64,000 nt of DNA, taken from Diaporthe sp. PMI_573. Lineage: Eukaryota > Ascomycota > Sordariomycetes > Diaporthales > Diaporthaceae. Below, one piece after another: positions 32,686 through 42,766 of the stretch. The translations under genes and the position numbers were made by a program. Within the stretch, counting starts at the first letter, position 1. The number at the start of each line of letters is the position of its first letter. Where the stretch lies: the NCBI GenBank assembly GCA_021399435.1, contig JAJTUP010000004.1, positions 1,054,001 through 1,118,000 on the forward strand, given 5' to 3'. Below the pieces are notes generated by a model that saw only the letters and a program-made list of their open reading frames with translations, did no database searches and was not told the DNA's origin.

Positions 32686-33750
32686 ATGAAGCTGTCTGTG
32701 AAGTCTCTGTTGCCGGCTTTTGCCCTGGCTGGAATGGCACTCGGGGATTGTGAGTAGCCTCATATTTGAACCTTTGGGAAGTTAGGTCTCGTGAACTGAC
32801 ACGAAACAGCTTTCCCTTTCGAGCGGATCGACAAGAACGACTCTGTGAGTAATTCCTCCGAAACATCAACATGAAGAAGCTGCATAGGACAGAGGTTGTG
32901 GTCGAACAGCCCAGTGTTGGCCGAGACGCGAGCACACCGACCGATACACCATCATCTCACGGTGCATTGCTAACAAAAATATAGCTGCTCCTGATTCTCG
33001 ACATCCAAGAGGGTCTCTTCAGCCTGGCCAGGGACTTTGACGCCACCCTGTACCGTGACTCGATGATCGCGCACTCGGCCCTCGGGCAGATCTTTGACAT
33101 CCCCGTCGTGATGACCACCTCGGCCCAGCAAGGTCAGGCCGCCCCCCCAATCTCCAGCCTCGCTTGGTGAATCTTTTCGATTGGCTGACAACCCGTGACA
33201 GGCCCCAACGGCCCTCTGCCCCAGGAGATCCTCGATATGTATCCTGACGCACCGCTGATTCAGCGCCAGGGCGAGGTCAACGCCTGGGACAACGCCGAGT
33301 TCCGGGATGCCATCAGGGCGACCAACAAGTCGCAGGTCATCATGGCCGGTATCGTCACCGACGTCTGTGAGTATAGACTGCATTGATCCGCAATTTTGAG
33401 AAACCCGTTAGTGAACTAAACCAAAACCCACAAAAGGCACGACCTTCCTGGCCCTCTCGCTCCGGGATGAAGGCTACTCGGTGTGGGCCAACGTCGAGGC
33501 CTCGGGCACGACCAACGCGCTGATCCGCGACGTGTCCAACGACAGGATGGCGCGCGCGGGTGTCCAGATCGTCTCGCTCTTCTCCATCGTCTGCGACCTC
33601 ATGCGCGACTGGCGCAACACCCCCGGCGCCGCGGAGCTGTTCCCCTACCTCGACAAGTACCTGCCCGCCTACGGCATGGTCGCGAGGGCGCACAAGGCCG
33701 CGATCGAGAACGGGACCATCATCCCCGGCGAGGCGTCCCTGCCCAACTAA
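32686..33750 (+). CDS. Isochorismatase-family hydrolase (YcaC-like) with signal peptide
   Basis: Five exons, 32686-32749, 32810-32844, 32985-33132, 33202-33366 and 33437-33750, encode 241 residues. All four introns have GTGAGT or GTCAGG donors and join in phase. The fold's landmarks are Leu-Leu-Ile-Leu-Asp-Ile-Gln (catalytic Asp39), Gly-Pro-Asn-Gly-Pro, Val-Asn-Ala-Trp, and Gly-Ile-Val-Thr-Asp-Val-Cys (nucleophile Cys138, its codon split by the last intron), then Glu-Ala-Ser-Gly-Thr. These match YcaC-type cysteine hydrolases, which act on amide or vinyl-ether-like bonds; the natural substrate is unknown. The N-terminus (Leu-Leu-Pro-Ala-Phe-Ala-Leu-Ala-Gly-Met-Ala-Leu-Gly) resembles a signal peptide, unusual because most relatives are cytosolic. 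Secreted fungal isochorismatases have been reported as host-directed effectors, but nothing here shows that role. Confidence 0.9.
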
Positions 33751-34346
33751 GTGGGGGAATTGTGGCCTGGTGGGCTGTGACTGTGGGTGGTTTTGGGTTC
33801 TCTATGAGTCTATAGCTGTGAATTCCCTGTCTTTGCCGACAAAGGCTGTGGGCGGTATTGACGGGGATCGGTCCGTTGCGGCAGAAAGCCAAGCTGGTAT
33901 CCGACGACAGATAAACAGGAAGGTCGACTCGTGAGAAAGCATGAAGGGGGATATTTCGCTTCTTAGACAGCCATTTAACCAAACAAATATGATTGCGTGC
34001 CGAAATAGATGCTTGAAATTCATCAGGTGGTTAATTTGTGACGTTTTGCGTCAGTTTGCCATCCACAATTCACCCGTTGTGAGTTCCTTGTACCTGCCAC
34101 TCAGTCTCCCAAAGCGTATCGGATTGCTTGTTCGGGTGTTGGAAACATGTAAATTCACTTGCGAGGTACCATCACACCAGAATTTCATCGTCACAGAGAC
34201 TCAAGCGTCAGTACCGCTTAGATCTTTGGAGGTTTATAAAAGTGCACAAAGCTGGTGTCTTGTTCCACCAAACCTCTTCCCCCACCAGACAGAACAAACG
34301 CCGACTTCAATCATAGCTTGACTGTTGTAAAGGAATAACAGACAAT
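33751..34346. other. Intergenic
   Basis: 3' region of the isochorismatase-family gene and promoter of the next gene. No supported gene. Confidence 0.5.
34235..34242 (+). promoter_or_regulatory. TATA box (tataaaag)
   Basis: A consensus tataaaag lies about 110 bases before the ATG at 34347. It supports transcription of the plus-strand frame rather than the long antisense frame that overlaps it. Confidence 0.55.
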
Positions 34347-35660
34347 ATGCCTAACTCTTCAAACCCACCGACCCCAGGCCCGACGTACCCGGCCAACTAC
34401 GGCGGCATCGATACCAGTATCAACGAGGCCAAGATAGCCTCGTACATGTGGTACATCCACGTGACGGTGCGGGTGAACGCACCAGACCGCCTGCGGCACA
34501 GCCTCGCCCACATCCTAGGACAAGGACCAACAACGTCAGCTCCAGCCTCGCCCTCATACTTCGGCTTCGTCGACATCCAAAGCGCCGGCAGCAGGACGCT
34601 TGGCCATGGAGGCGACGGAGGCTGCGCGGCAAACACGATAAACGACCTCACCGACTACCTGGTGCTCCACCACTTCTCCTGGGCCATGCTGGAGATACTC
34701 ATCAATACTGCACCGATCGAGGAGCACGCGGAAGGCTACGCCCGGGCCCTTGCTGGCATCCCCACGCACTTCCGCGAGGAGTTCTGCCGCCGGCTGTACT
34801 GCCTGCTCTTCAGCAAGTATATCGTGGAGTGGCCCCAAGGCATCGCCGCTCCGGAGCCGGCTCCGGGGTCGATTGCGGCTGCGGCTGCGGCTGCTACGAA
34901 CACTGAATCTGAGACCGTCGCGGCGAGCACTGGCTCTGAGGCAACCGTGGACGAGCGCAGGAGCAGCTCGGCCGAATCGTCCCGGGGAGAGGACGCCGAC
35001 AAGGACGAGTCTATGTCTCACATAGACCAGATTTTTGCGAACATGAACGGAAATCTTACCGACGACGAGGACGCCGAGGACGCCGATATTATCATCGTCG
35101 ACAAAGACGATATCACCGCCGGCGAGAAGTGCAAGCATCTTGCCAACACGTGCCCAGCAAGCCCAGACTGCCAGTCCACACTCGGGCCCTCGAGCCCCCG
35201 GGCAGACACGCCCTCCCCGGGCTACAACCCAGAGCTGGCAAGGGCTGCCTACTTCGGCACTGTGAGCGACCCGCTGCCGATTCAATACCGAGAGAGCTGG
35301 GGACGAGGCAGCATGGACGACGGCAGCGCCCGAGGCGCATGCGCAGAAGCAAGAACAGGACAAGAGATGGGAGGAGAATATGCACATGCAGCGGCAGGCG
35401 GATCGGCGGGCGACGCGAGCGCAAGCCATGACGAAAGCTTGAGGTTTTCGTCGGCGTCGAGCACCCCACGCCACCGACGCCAACACGAACACCAGCACCG
35501 CCAAGCCCCTCCGCAAGCCACCCCCCAGACCCCCCAGACCCCCCAGTGCGGGCCGGCTTCGCTGCTGGGCTCGGCCCACAACCCGGCCAGCCACACCGGC
35601 TCCTGCTGTCCCTGCCGTGCCAGCAGCGCGTGGTCGCACGGCGTGGGAGCACAACGATAA
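34347..35660 (+). CDS. Acidic low-complexity orphan protein, 3' frame uncertain
   Basis: An ATG-started frame of 437 codons. Residues 1-170 look folded (Ala-Ser-Tyr-Met-Trp-Tyr-Ile-His-Val-Thr-Val-Arg-Val-Asn and a helical Phe-Arg-Glu-Glu-Phe-Cys-Arg-Arg-Leu-Tyr segment). After that come Ala runs, Ser/Glu-rich and Asp/Glu-rich stretches, and finally a Gly/Ala/Ser/His/Pro-rich tail with a TPQTPQTPQ repeat and Cys near the end. No family is recognised. From about 35300 another frame shows a more natural coiled-coil sequence (Gln-Lys-Gln-Glu-Gln-Asp-Lys-Arg-Trp-Glu-Glu) ending at a TGA near 35440, so the true C-terminus may differ through a frameshift or an unseen intron. A 421-codon antisense frame over the same DNA is taken as a shadow. 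Confidence 0.55.
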   Translation: MPNSSNPPTPGPTYPANYGGIDTSINEAKIASYMWYIHVTVRVNAPDRLRHSLAHILGQGPTTSAPASPSYFGFVDIQSAGSRTLGHGGDGGCAANTINDLTDYLVLHHFSWAMLEILINTAPIEEHAEGYARALAGIPTHFREEFCRRLYCLLFSKYIVEWPQGIAAPEPAPGSIAAAAAAATNTESETVAASTGSEATVDERRSSSAESSRGEDADKDESMSHIDQIFANMNGNLTDDEDAEDADIIIVDKDDITAGEKCKHLANTCPASPDCQSTLGPSSPRADTPSPGYNPELARAAYFGTVSDPLPIQYRESWGRGSMDDGSARGACAEARTGQEMGGEYAHAAAGGSAGDASASHDESLRFSSASSTPRHRRQHEHQHRQAPPQATPQTPQTPQCGPASLLGSAHNPASHTGSCCPCRASSAWSHGVGAQR

Positions 35661-38600
35661 AACAGCCCTTTCGTGATGTCTCTTGTGTTCAATTCTCGCT
35701 CGAGGGATCCGGCGAGTTCCGTGAACATGCATTGCCACGTTCTCGCCCGATGGTATGGTAAAATGGGTACCGTACCCGTCAAAGCTAACTGGTTGAGGGC
35801 GCGCATCTTTGGGTATCACACAAGATGCAGGTGCCCGTCATGGGCAATACGATCAACGTGCTGTCAAGCCTTGTTTTCCCCCGTGCGTTCCCGCTCGCGC
35901 GACACAGTGACATCGTCGATCGTTTCAACATGGGCACGTGCTGGCTGCTGTTGGCTGTTGGGCTGGTGGCGGCGGTGGTGGTTCCGGCGAGGTTTCTCGA
36001 TGGGAGTAGCGGTCAGTGTGGGAGTGATTCACGGGGGGTCGAATACGGGATATTGGATGTCGGCGATGTTGTGTCGCAGTGTGGTGCACCCATGGCTGGC
36101 AGCGACTGATATGGGGCATCACGCCTGGGGGGTCGGATTAGGATTGCAGGTTTTCACCGGTCAATGTAGTGAATCCTCCTTGGGAGGTAATAGTTCCGTC
36201 ACGTCTTGGCTTGCTGGGGATATCCTGGGGCCGCCTCCCTCTTGTGGTGCCGACGTCAGACGGCAGGCGTGGGGTGGTGGCAGGGTGTGGCGAGATCCCT
36301 GGGCAAGCTAGAAAGCTGTACGGAAGGTTCTAAGGATGTGAGAGGCCGGGTTCTGATGAGGAGGGTAGATGCCCAACCTCTCAGGTCTCCCGAACTGCCG
36401 GTCGTACGTACGGCTATCTCCACCTGATGCGCAGAGCGTGGGAGATGCATGGCACGTTACAGGATGCCCGACGTGGTCGACAGCAGTAGTGCGCATGTAG
36501 ACAAGGAATTGATAATCAATTGACGCAGAGGAGAATTTATCCAGCCCTGTCGAGCGGTGCCAGAAACCTTTTTTCTGCACCCTGAGCATCCATTTTGAGA
36601 TCTGATTCCCTGTGACGTGCGCTACTGCACGCCACCATCAAGAGGTGCCTTGTAGATAATCCCAGTTGTTTCCGTGACCGGTCAACCGGTGTAGACCCCC
36701 GCTTCCACCAGGCGGCACCCCGACCCGTCTAGTCCGTCTCTCATTGCCTCATTGCCTCTTGCCGTGTGCTGATCAAGACGATCGTCAGCCAAAAAGTCCA
36801 CATTTGTCTCTGGGTTGTGCTGTTGTTTATCCGGGAGGATAAGAACCTGGCAGCTTATGCCATCTGCGCGATCCGAACCACCAAATTGCCGCGCCGTGAT
36901 ATCTTCAGCTCACTGCAGTGGAGTGTGCTCATGTGACTACTTACTCGGGTCCCTGGGTTGCGGTTTGGTCGTCGTGGTTGTGGACGGCGGCGGCGGCTGC
37001 GGCTGACTGCTGGGAAACGTGGGTAAGCCGCCAATTGCCATGACGACTGACTGCTGTGGCGGTTGATGACGACGGTGAAGGCAATGGGTGTCCAGTGATG
37101 GCATCCGCGAGTGGGACGATATGAACTCGGTCAAATGCGCCTTTTTCTCAGTGGACGTTGTGCAATACAGCCAGGGCTCAATGACCGAGCAGAGTCGACT
37201 CCCGTTCTGGTGAGAGCCTGGTGTGGTAAACTATGTGGAGGAAGAGGATTAGATCGTTTGTTGAAAGTGTCTACATAACTATACCGCGGCCAGCATCTTC
37301 CGGAGGCGAAGCGTCGAATTTATAGCTGAGGCAGTCTGGCTACCAAGTGTTTTGCACAACAAGAGCAACTGCTTAGCACAGACTCTCGAGTACCGCAGGC
37401 CGCTCTACGTGTTCCGGAAAGTGAACGATCCTCAGAGGGATTGATGGAGAGTGGACCGGGCCCGCAAGGGGCTCACTCGAATTGGCTCTTCGTTTTGTGA
37501 CAGTACCGGGCTGACAGTCAGGGGGGGCAAGATCACGGGTGCGGCCGCTTCTAGAGCTCATTGGGCGTAGATCCAGAATGGTTGCCAACCTGGTGACAGG
37601 TCCGCTGTTGGTTCATCCATGACGCGGCGGCCGGTGAGGAGCGCGCAAATGAAGCGTTCGTGAGATCACCATAGGGTGAGGCGATGTTCAGAGACGCTGG
37701 AGCCACTGGAATTCCTGAAACGACCCTTGTGCTCAAGCGACCGAGAGCCGTGCTACACAATGGCTCGTGGTGAAAGGCAGATCCAGTCAAGGCATTGCCT
37801 AGCCTAGCAGGGGCAATGGACGAATGGGCGCGTTAGATGGTGCGAGAATCGGCATGCGGACGAGTATGCTCAGACATTTGGACGCCGAGATGAGAACGCC
37901 AAAGGGGAGAATAAGATGTTCCCAAAGTCGCACGGCAGAAAGCTGTTCAACCCAGCTGAGAGACGGCCGACCGCTACTCTGCGGCAAGGCCAATGGTTGA
38001 TTGCCTTGTTCGTCGAGGCAGGCCAAGAAGCGACAAGACCTGTCACAGTCTTTGAGTCAAGCCGACACTTCTGTGTGATGCGGACGAGCGGAGACGTCGA
38101 GCGAACCTGTCAAAGCCCAGGTCCAAGACAGTCCAAGACGCGGGCTCGATTCTCGCCATCCCGAACGAGAGAGCACCCCACGTAAGGAGGGGGTCCTCAC
38201 CTCCCACCATTCCGCGACCCGACATCGACCGACTGAGACGGGACGTCAGCATCCTCCACGTCCAGAACTTTGCCAATGGAGGAGGGGAGTGCCTCGCTCG
38301 CTTAAAATTGCGCTTATCCCGTTGGACGATCTCGGTTGGAGATGTCGGAAAACCCGCCTTGCCCGTTGCAGCAAAGAGTGAGAGCAGCGCCGGGCGTGTG
38401 ATGATGACGGGCAGAAAAATCCATTCTTCTCTGGCACGTAAATATGAACGATCGCGAGTGGGCGAGTCAAGACCGCTTGATTAACCGTGCGTATAATAAG
38501 TGTGAAGAAGAAGAGAAGAGAAGAGAAGAGAAAACTCAGGATGCGGACGCGGTCGTCTGAAGGGAAACTCTGCAGAAGGAGCACGTGACTGCGGACCCAC

Positions 38601-40031
38601 CCTGCCGGGACACTGGAGGTACGTACCTGTTTTAGCGCCGAACCAAATTCTGTGGTGGGGCCTACCTTCCATAAAAGTTTTCGACGTCAACATTTTGCGT
38701 CCTTGGCTTCTTCTCTTCTCTTACCAAACACCACCGCAACCGCCCTTGACCAGCATCGCATCACATCGCAGCTCAAGCAGCGTCCTGCTCGCCAGACGAG
38801 ATGGCATCTCGGATGGAATGAGTGCAGCGCAAATACGACTTCGCACCTCGACACAGGTTTGAAGCCACTCTCCTTCTCGCAGCAGCCAACCCAGTGCGTG
38901 CCAACTGGGGCGACTGTTTGCATTCTTCCGTTTCGCGTATTCCTTTTCTCTTTTGTCTCGTCAGCAAAAACCCAGAAGACAGCGACGGCGCTCGTCTTCG
39001 CAACCACAAATTGCCTACCGCTGTGTTCTCCCTATGCACAAGACGGTCAACTTTTTTATATCGTTCGAGTGGAAGAGCAAAACCAGGGTCTAGACAACCC
39101 GTCCAATCCACCCTGCTGCTGTAGATCAAAGTGCAACAGCAGGACTAATGCGGACAGACATTCCCCAAAAAATTCGAGGCGGGAAGTGAGGAAGAGGGAT
39201 GAAGAGGAGGAGAGCTTGGTCACTCACGGCTCGATACGCGACTGGTAGACCTGCGACGCGTCGACGCGCTCCCGAGGAGGAGACGGCCGAAATCGTGGCT
39301 GTCATCTCCATCGGAAGCCGCCAGAGGCACGCCGCCAGGCTCATCCTGAAGCTGAAGGGTCCCCCGATCAATCAGACAGTCAGTCAGCCAGAGAGAGGCA
39401 TGCGACCAGTCATCCCCTCATCACGAGCCTTTGCACATACACACACACACATACAACTGGACCTGTGCCCAGCGATCCTCTGTTCGCCTCGTGCGAATTC
39501 AGGGTTGATTGCTGAGGCAGTTCGATCACACCAAGGAGCCATCAAATTCCCATGATGTCAATTTCCAATCGACAGGTCCTAGATCAATCGGGGTTTGGGA
39601 AGCCAGGTTCGCCGTAAAAAGCTTGAGCCTGGTGGATCACTCCCATTGAAGACGCCATATTCCACTCCGTTCGCCGAGATCGTCGATCTTTGAGGTTGGG
39701 GAAAACCATGGCTTTCGCCTACATTAAAATGCACATGATGCACACTCTTTTGTCGCCTCTATCTAGTCAGGTAGCCCGTTCTCGGATAGAATCCTATGAA
39801 GCAAGACAGATCAACCAAGCAATCAACCAATCGCCCGTGGGTAACTCCCACCTTGACATGCATCCAGATCGGCTTGCTCACCCCTTAGCCGGTTTGAGAC
39901 CCAAAGATCATACATGCCATGACCATGACACGCCTTTCATCGCTACGCTGACTCGAAAAAATAAACAAGCAAAACACACTTTAACGCCCAATATTGCCAG
40001 TTGGGTCTGTTATTCCTGACCTGGAAGCTGG
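35661..40031. other. Long intergenic region
   Basis: About 4.4 kb with only short or low-complexity frames. It includes purine microsatellite DNA at 38504-38534 and short CA runs near 39440. No domain, splice-joined frame or RNA gene was found. It may contain distal regulatory sequence or long non-coding transcripts, which cannot be judged here. Confidence 0.45.
38504..38534 (+). repeat. Purine microsatellite (gaaga / agaga)
   Basis: The + strand reads gaagaagaagagaagagaag and continues in the same purine-only pattern. Confidence 0.85.
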
Positions 40032-42766
40032 CTAGTCTCCAGTGATGAACCTGCTGTCCAAGAAGGAGAGCAGGAACTTTGCCATCAGGCGGCCAATGTA
40101 ATCCTCCTCGACGTTGCGTGGGTACGGATGACTTTCGCCCGCAGGTGCCATAGGGGCTGGCGTCAGCCAGTCCAGCTCGCTGTCTGGAAAAAAAGGAAAG
40201 CCCTGTCAGTATCGTATAAAATTCCCATCTCGACCTCAGCTCGGGCAGATAAATCACACTTACAGTCCAGATGCACTATGCTCCTCAGGCTCATCACAAA
40301 CTCCAGCGCCGCGCTGTCCAGCTCGCCCGACTGGTCGCGGCTGTCGTCCACCAGCGGGTTGAAGGACTTTGACGAGGCGTCCCTCGAGTGCGACTGGTAG
40401 ATCTGGTGGAACTGAAACGCGAGCTGCTTGAAGGGCATGTCCTCGATGGCCTTGTTGGCCTCGAGGGCCTCTGCGCGGCGGAAGACGGCGGGCCGGTTCT
40501 TGCGCATGTCGATCTCGATCTCGGAGATGGCGTAGAGGTCTGCCGACGCCTGGATGGACTCCATGAGCAGGCAGAAGACGACGAGGGCCGCCGTGCAGGG
40601 GGCCCACTTGTCGCGCGCCCGCCTCTTGAGCAGCTTGCCAAAGTCGTCGAACAGCCCCGCCACGCCCTCGGCGATCAGGCCGTCCACCACCGCCTTGACC
40701 TGCCGGTTGAGCAGCCGCGGCGTCATCCACGGCCCGCTCGCCACCACGGGGTTGACGTGCCGCAGGCTCTCGACGCACTGCGGCGTCATGGTCAGGTGGT
40801 GCGAGAGCAGGTACTGCATCGTGTACACGCCCAGCGCCCGCCGCACGATGGGCGACCCGGACTGCTGCGCGTACCGCTGCGCAGCCTGCAGCACCTTCCG
40901 TGGCAGGGCCGTCTTGCGCTCCATCCCGGCCGCGAGCTGCAGCGGCCACGCGGGCTCCTGCACCATGTCGTCGACGTACTTCTCCACCTTGCGCTTCAGC
41001 TCCGCCCGGAACGACGGGCCCGACCCCTCGGCGTCCAGCCCCAGCGGCGCGGACCTCAGCGCCTCCAGCTCGACGCCGCCGTCGCCGTCGCCCCCGCCCC
41101 CCACGGTGTGGAACCAGTGCTCCATCACGTCCGAGTTGGACGCACGCGGCGTGAAGAACTTGGCCCGGATGGACAGCTTGGACCGCAGGGTCGCGCCCGA
41201 CGACAGCACGACCGTGACGTCCGGGTGCTCGACGCCGTTGAGCGTGAAGCTGGCGACGTTGTCGGCGACGAAGCGCGCCATCTCGTCGCGCTCAAAGTGG
41301 ACGCGCACGAACATCGGGAACAGCGCCCGCGTGAAGTCGTCAAACTGCCAGCACACCGCCTGGGGCACCTGCGCGCAGAACCGCTCGCAGCTGCGGCACG
41401 GCCGCTGCTGGTCGCACTTGACCTTGCGCACGTGGCAGCAGAAGCACGCCCCCTTCTGCCGCACCGCCAGCGCGTTGGCCCGCGTGTCCGTCGACAGCGC
41501 CCCCTTGCGGCCCTTCTGCGTCGCCTTGGACGCGTCGGGAGTCCCGTCGAAGCTCCCGCCGCCGTTAGCCCACGTATCCGGCGTCGCGTTGCAGAACAGG
41601 AATACCGGGTTGTCTGCTGACGACGTGCCCGCTGATCCTTGTGTTCCTCTCTGTGCTGCTGCTGCCGCCGCCGAGGCGAGCCTGGACGCCGTCGACGTCG
41701 ACAGGAGCGGCGATGTCGAGCTCTTGCGTTTCTGAGGAGTCTTGCGCACCTTTGACGTGACGCGGTCCTTCCTGTCCGCCGTGGGTATGGGGATGGCCTT
41801 GCTGGTGGATGACCTACTCCCCCCTTCGATCTTGAAATTCAGAGATCCGGGCGAGGCTTTCGGGCTCAGGTCGATTGATGATGTTCCGGAGTGGGGCGTG
41901 AAGTGGCCAACGGATGAGCCTGAGTGGCTGTCGAACGAACCAGGGACAATATTTGCGTTGTAATCTTGTTGCATTGGGATGTGAGTCCAAGGAGGCGAAG
42001 CGTTGACGCCCGTCTGCATGGAGGAAGGAATATCGATATGCACGAGCGACTGAGACTGGGCATCCTGGAGACCAAACCCGGTATCCGGCAGCATACTGAA
42101 ATTGTCGAGGCCGAAATTGAAACCTACAGACGTTTAGCAATCCGTCTCCCTGCTTTAACAACACGCAGCCACCACATGCGAAGGAAAGGGGAATGAAGGG
42201 AGTCGGGGTCAGCTTTACTAACCCATGGGGCCATGCTCAAAGATGGCGGGAGCATTTGTACCCACGCCAAATGTTTGCCCATGTTGCAGGGCTTCAATGA
42301 CAAGCTGGCTTTGTGACACATGCTGCTGTGCATCCATCGGCGAGCTGGAAAACCCAAAACCTGTCGCCCCGTTACCCACGCCGGCTGGGGACCCATTGGC
42401 GAAGGACGTGGCGCCGTTCAGGGGGGACACGGATAGAGCGTGGTCTATGAGCGGTCCTGGTGACGGCGTCTGCAGCAGCATGTGCTGTTGCTGTTGGTGC
42501 TGTTGGTGCTGCTGTTGGTGATGAAAAAGTTGGTGTTGGTGTTGCTGATGAAGTTGGTGATGGCCGGTATTCCCGACAACCCCCCATGAACCCTGGCTCA
42601 CGATCGACGGGCTGGTGTCGAGGCCAAGCGACCCGGCTAGCTCCTGGAGCGACCCGGCGGCGTTGGCGGCCCCCTCCGCGTCGAGGAACTGCCACGACTC
42701 CAGTTCTTCGTCCCCGTGGGAGAACCCAGACATGGGCGACGTCCCGGGCGAGATGACGGAGGCCAT
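40032..42766 (-). CDS. Zn2Cys6 transcription factor, Gln/His-rich
   Basis: Exons on the minus strand: up to 42223, then 42123-40264 and 40183-40032, with introns GTTAGT...TGTAG and GTAAGT...TCCAG. A fungal binuclear zinc cluster (C-x2-C-x6-C-x5-C-x2-C-x8-C) lies at about 41446-41352, preceded by basic Lys/Arg stretches that may be nuclear localisation signals. The N-terminal third is disordered, with a Gln/His run (42560-42481), and the C-terminal half is helical. The start is uncertain: the frame is open upstream to 42985 but begins there with GTG, and no ATG occurs back to an in-frame TAA. The Met at 42766 (851 residues) is the first usable ATG; an upstream exon could add about 73 residues (to 924) or more. 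Target genes are unknown. Confidence 0.85.
42481..42560 (-). repeat. CAG/CAC/CAA trinucleotide repeat coding for Gln/His
   Basis: Gctgttg/ttggtg triplets on the + strand encode a Gln/His run in the zinc-cluster regulator. Such runs are prone to length change between strains. Confidence 0.8.

Noticed and set aside
34554..35819. 421-codon antisense frame on the minus strand
   Set aside because: It overlaps the plus-strand gene, which has a consensus TATA box and the more natural composition. Long antisense frames are common opposite GC-rich coding DNA.
37542..37557. gcggccgcttctagag, identical to part of a standard cloning prefix (NotI-XbaI)
   Set aside because: Only 16 bases match. The flanks lack the preceding EcoRI site and show no vector sequence, and the surroundings look like ordinary genomic DNA. 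I treat it as coincidence, though mapping raw reads across it would settle contamination.
40388..41735. Two long plus-strand frames (410 and 393 codons) opposite the zinc-cluster regulator
   Set aside because: They are shadows of the minus-strand gene, which has the zinc cluster and in-phase introns.
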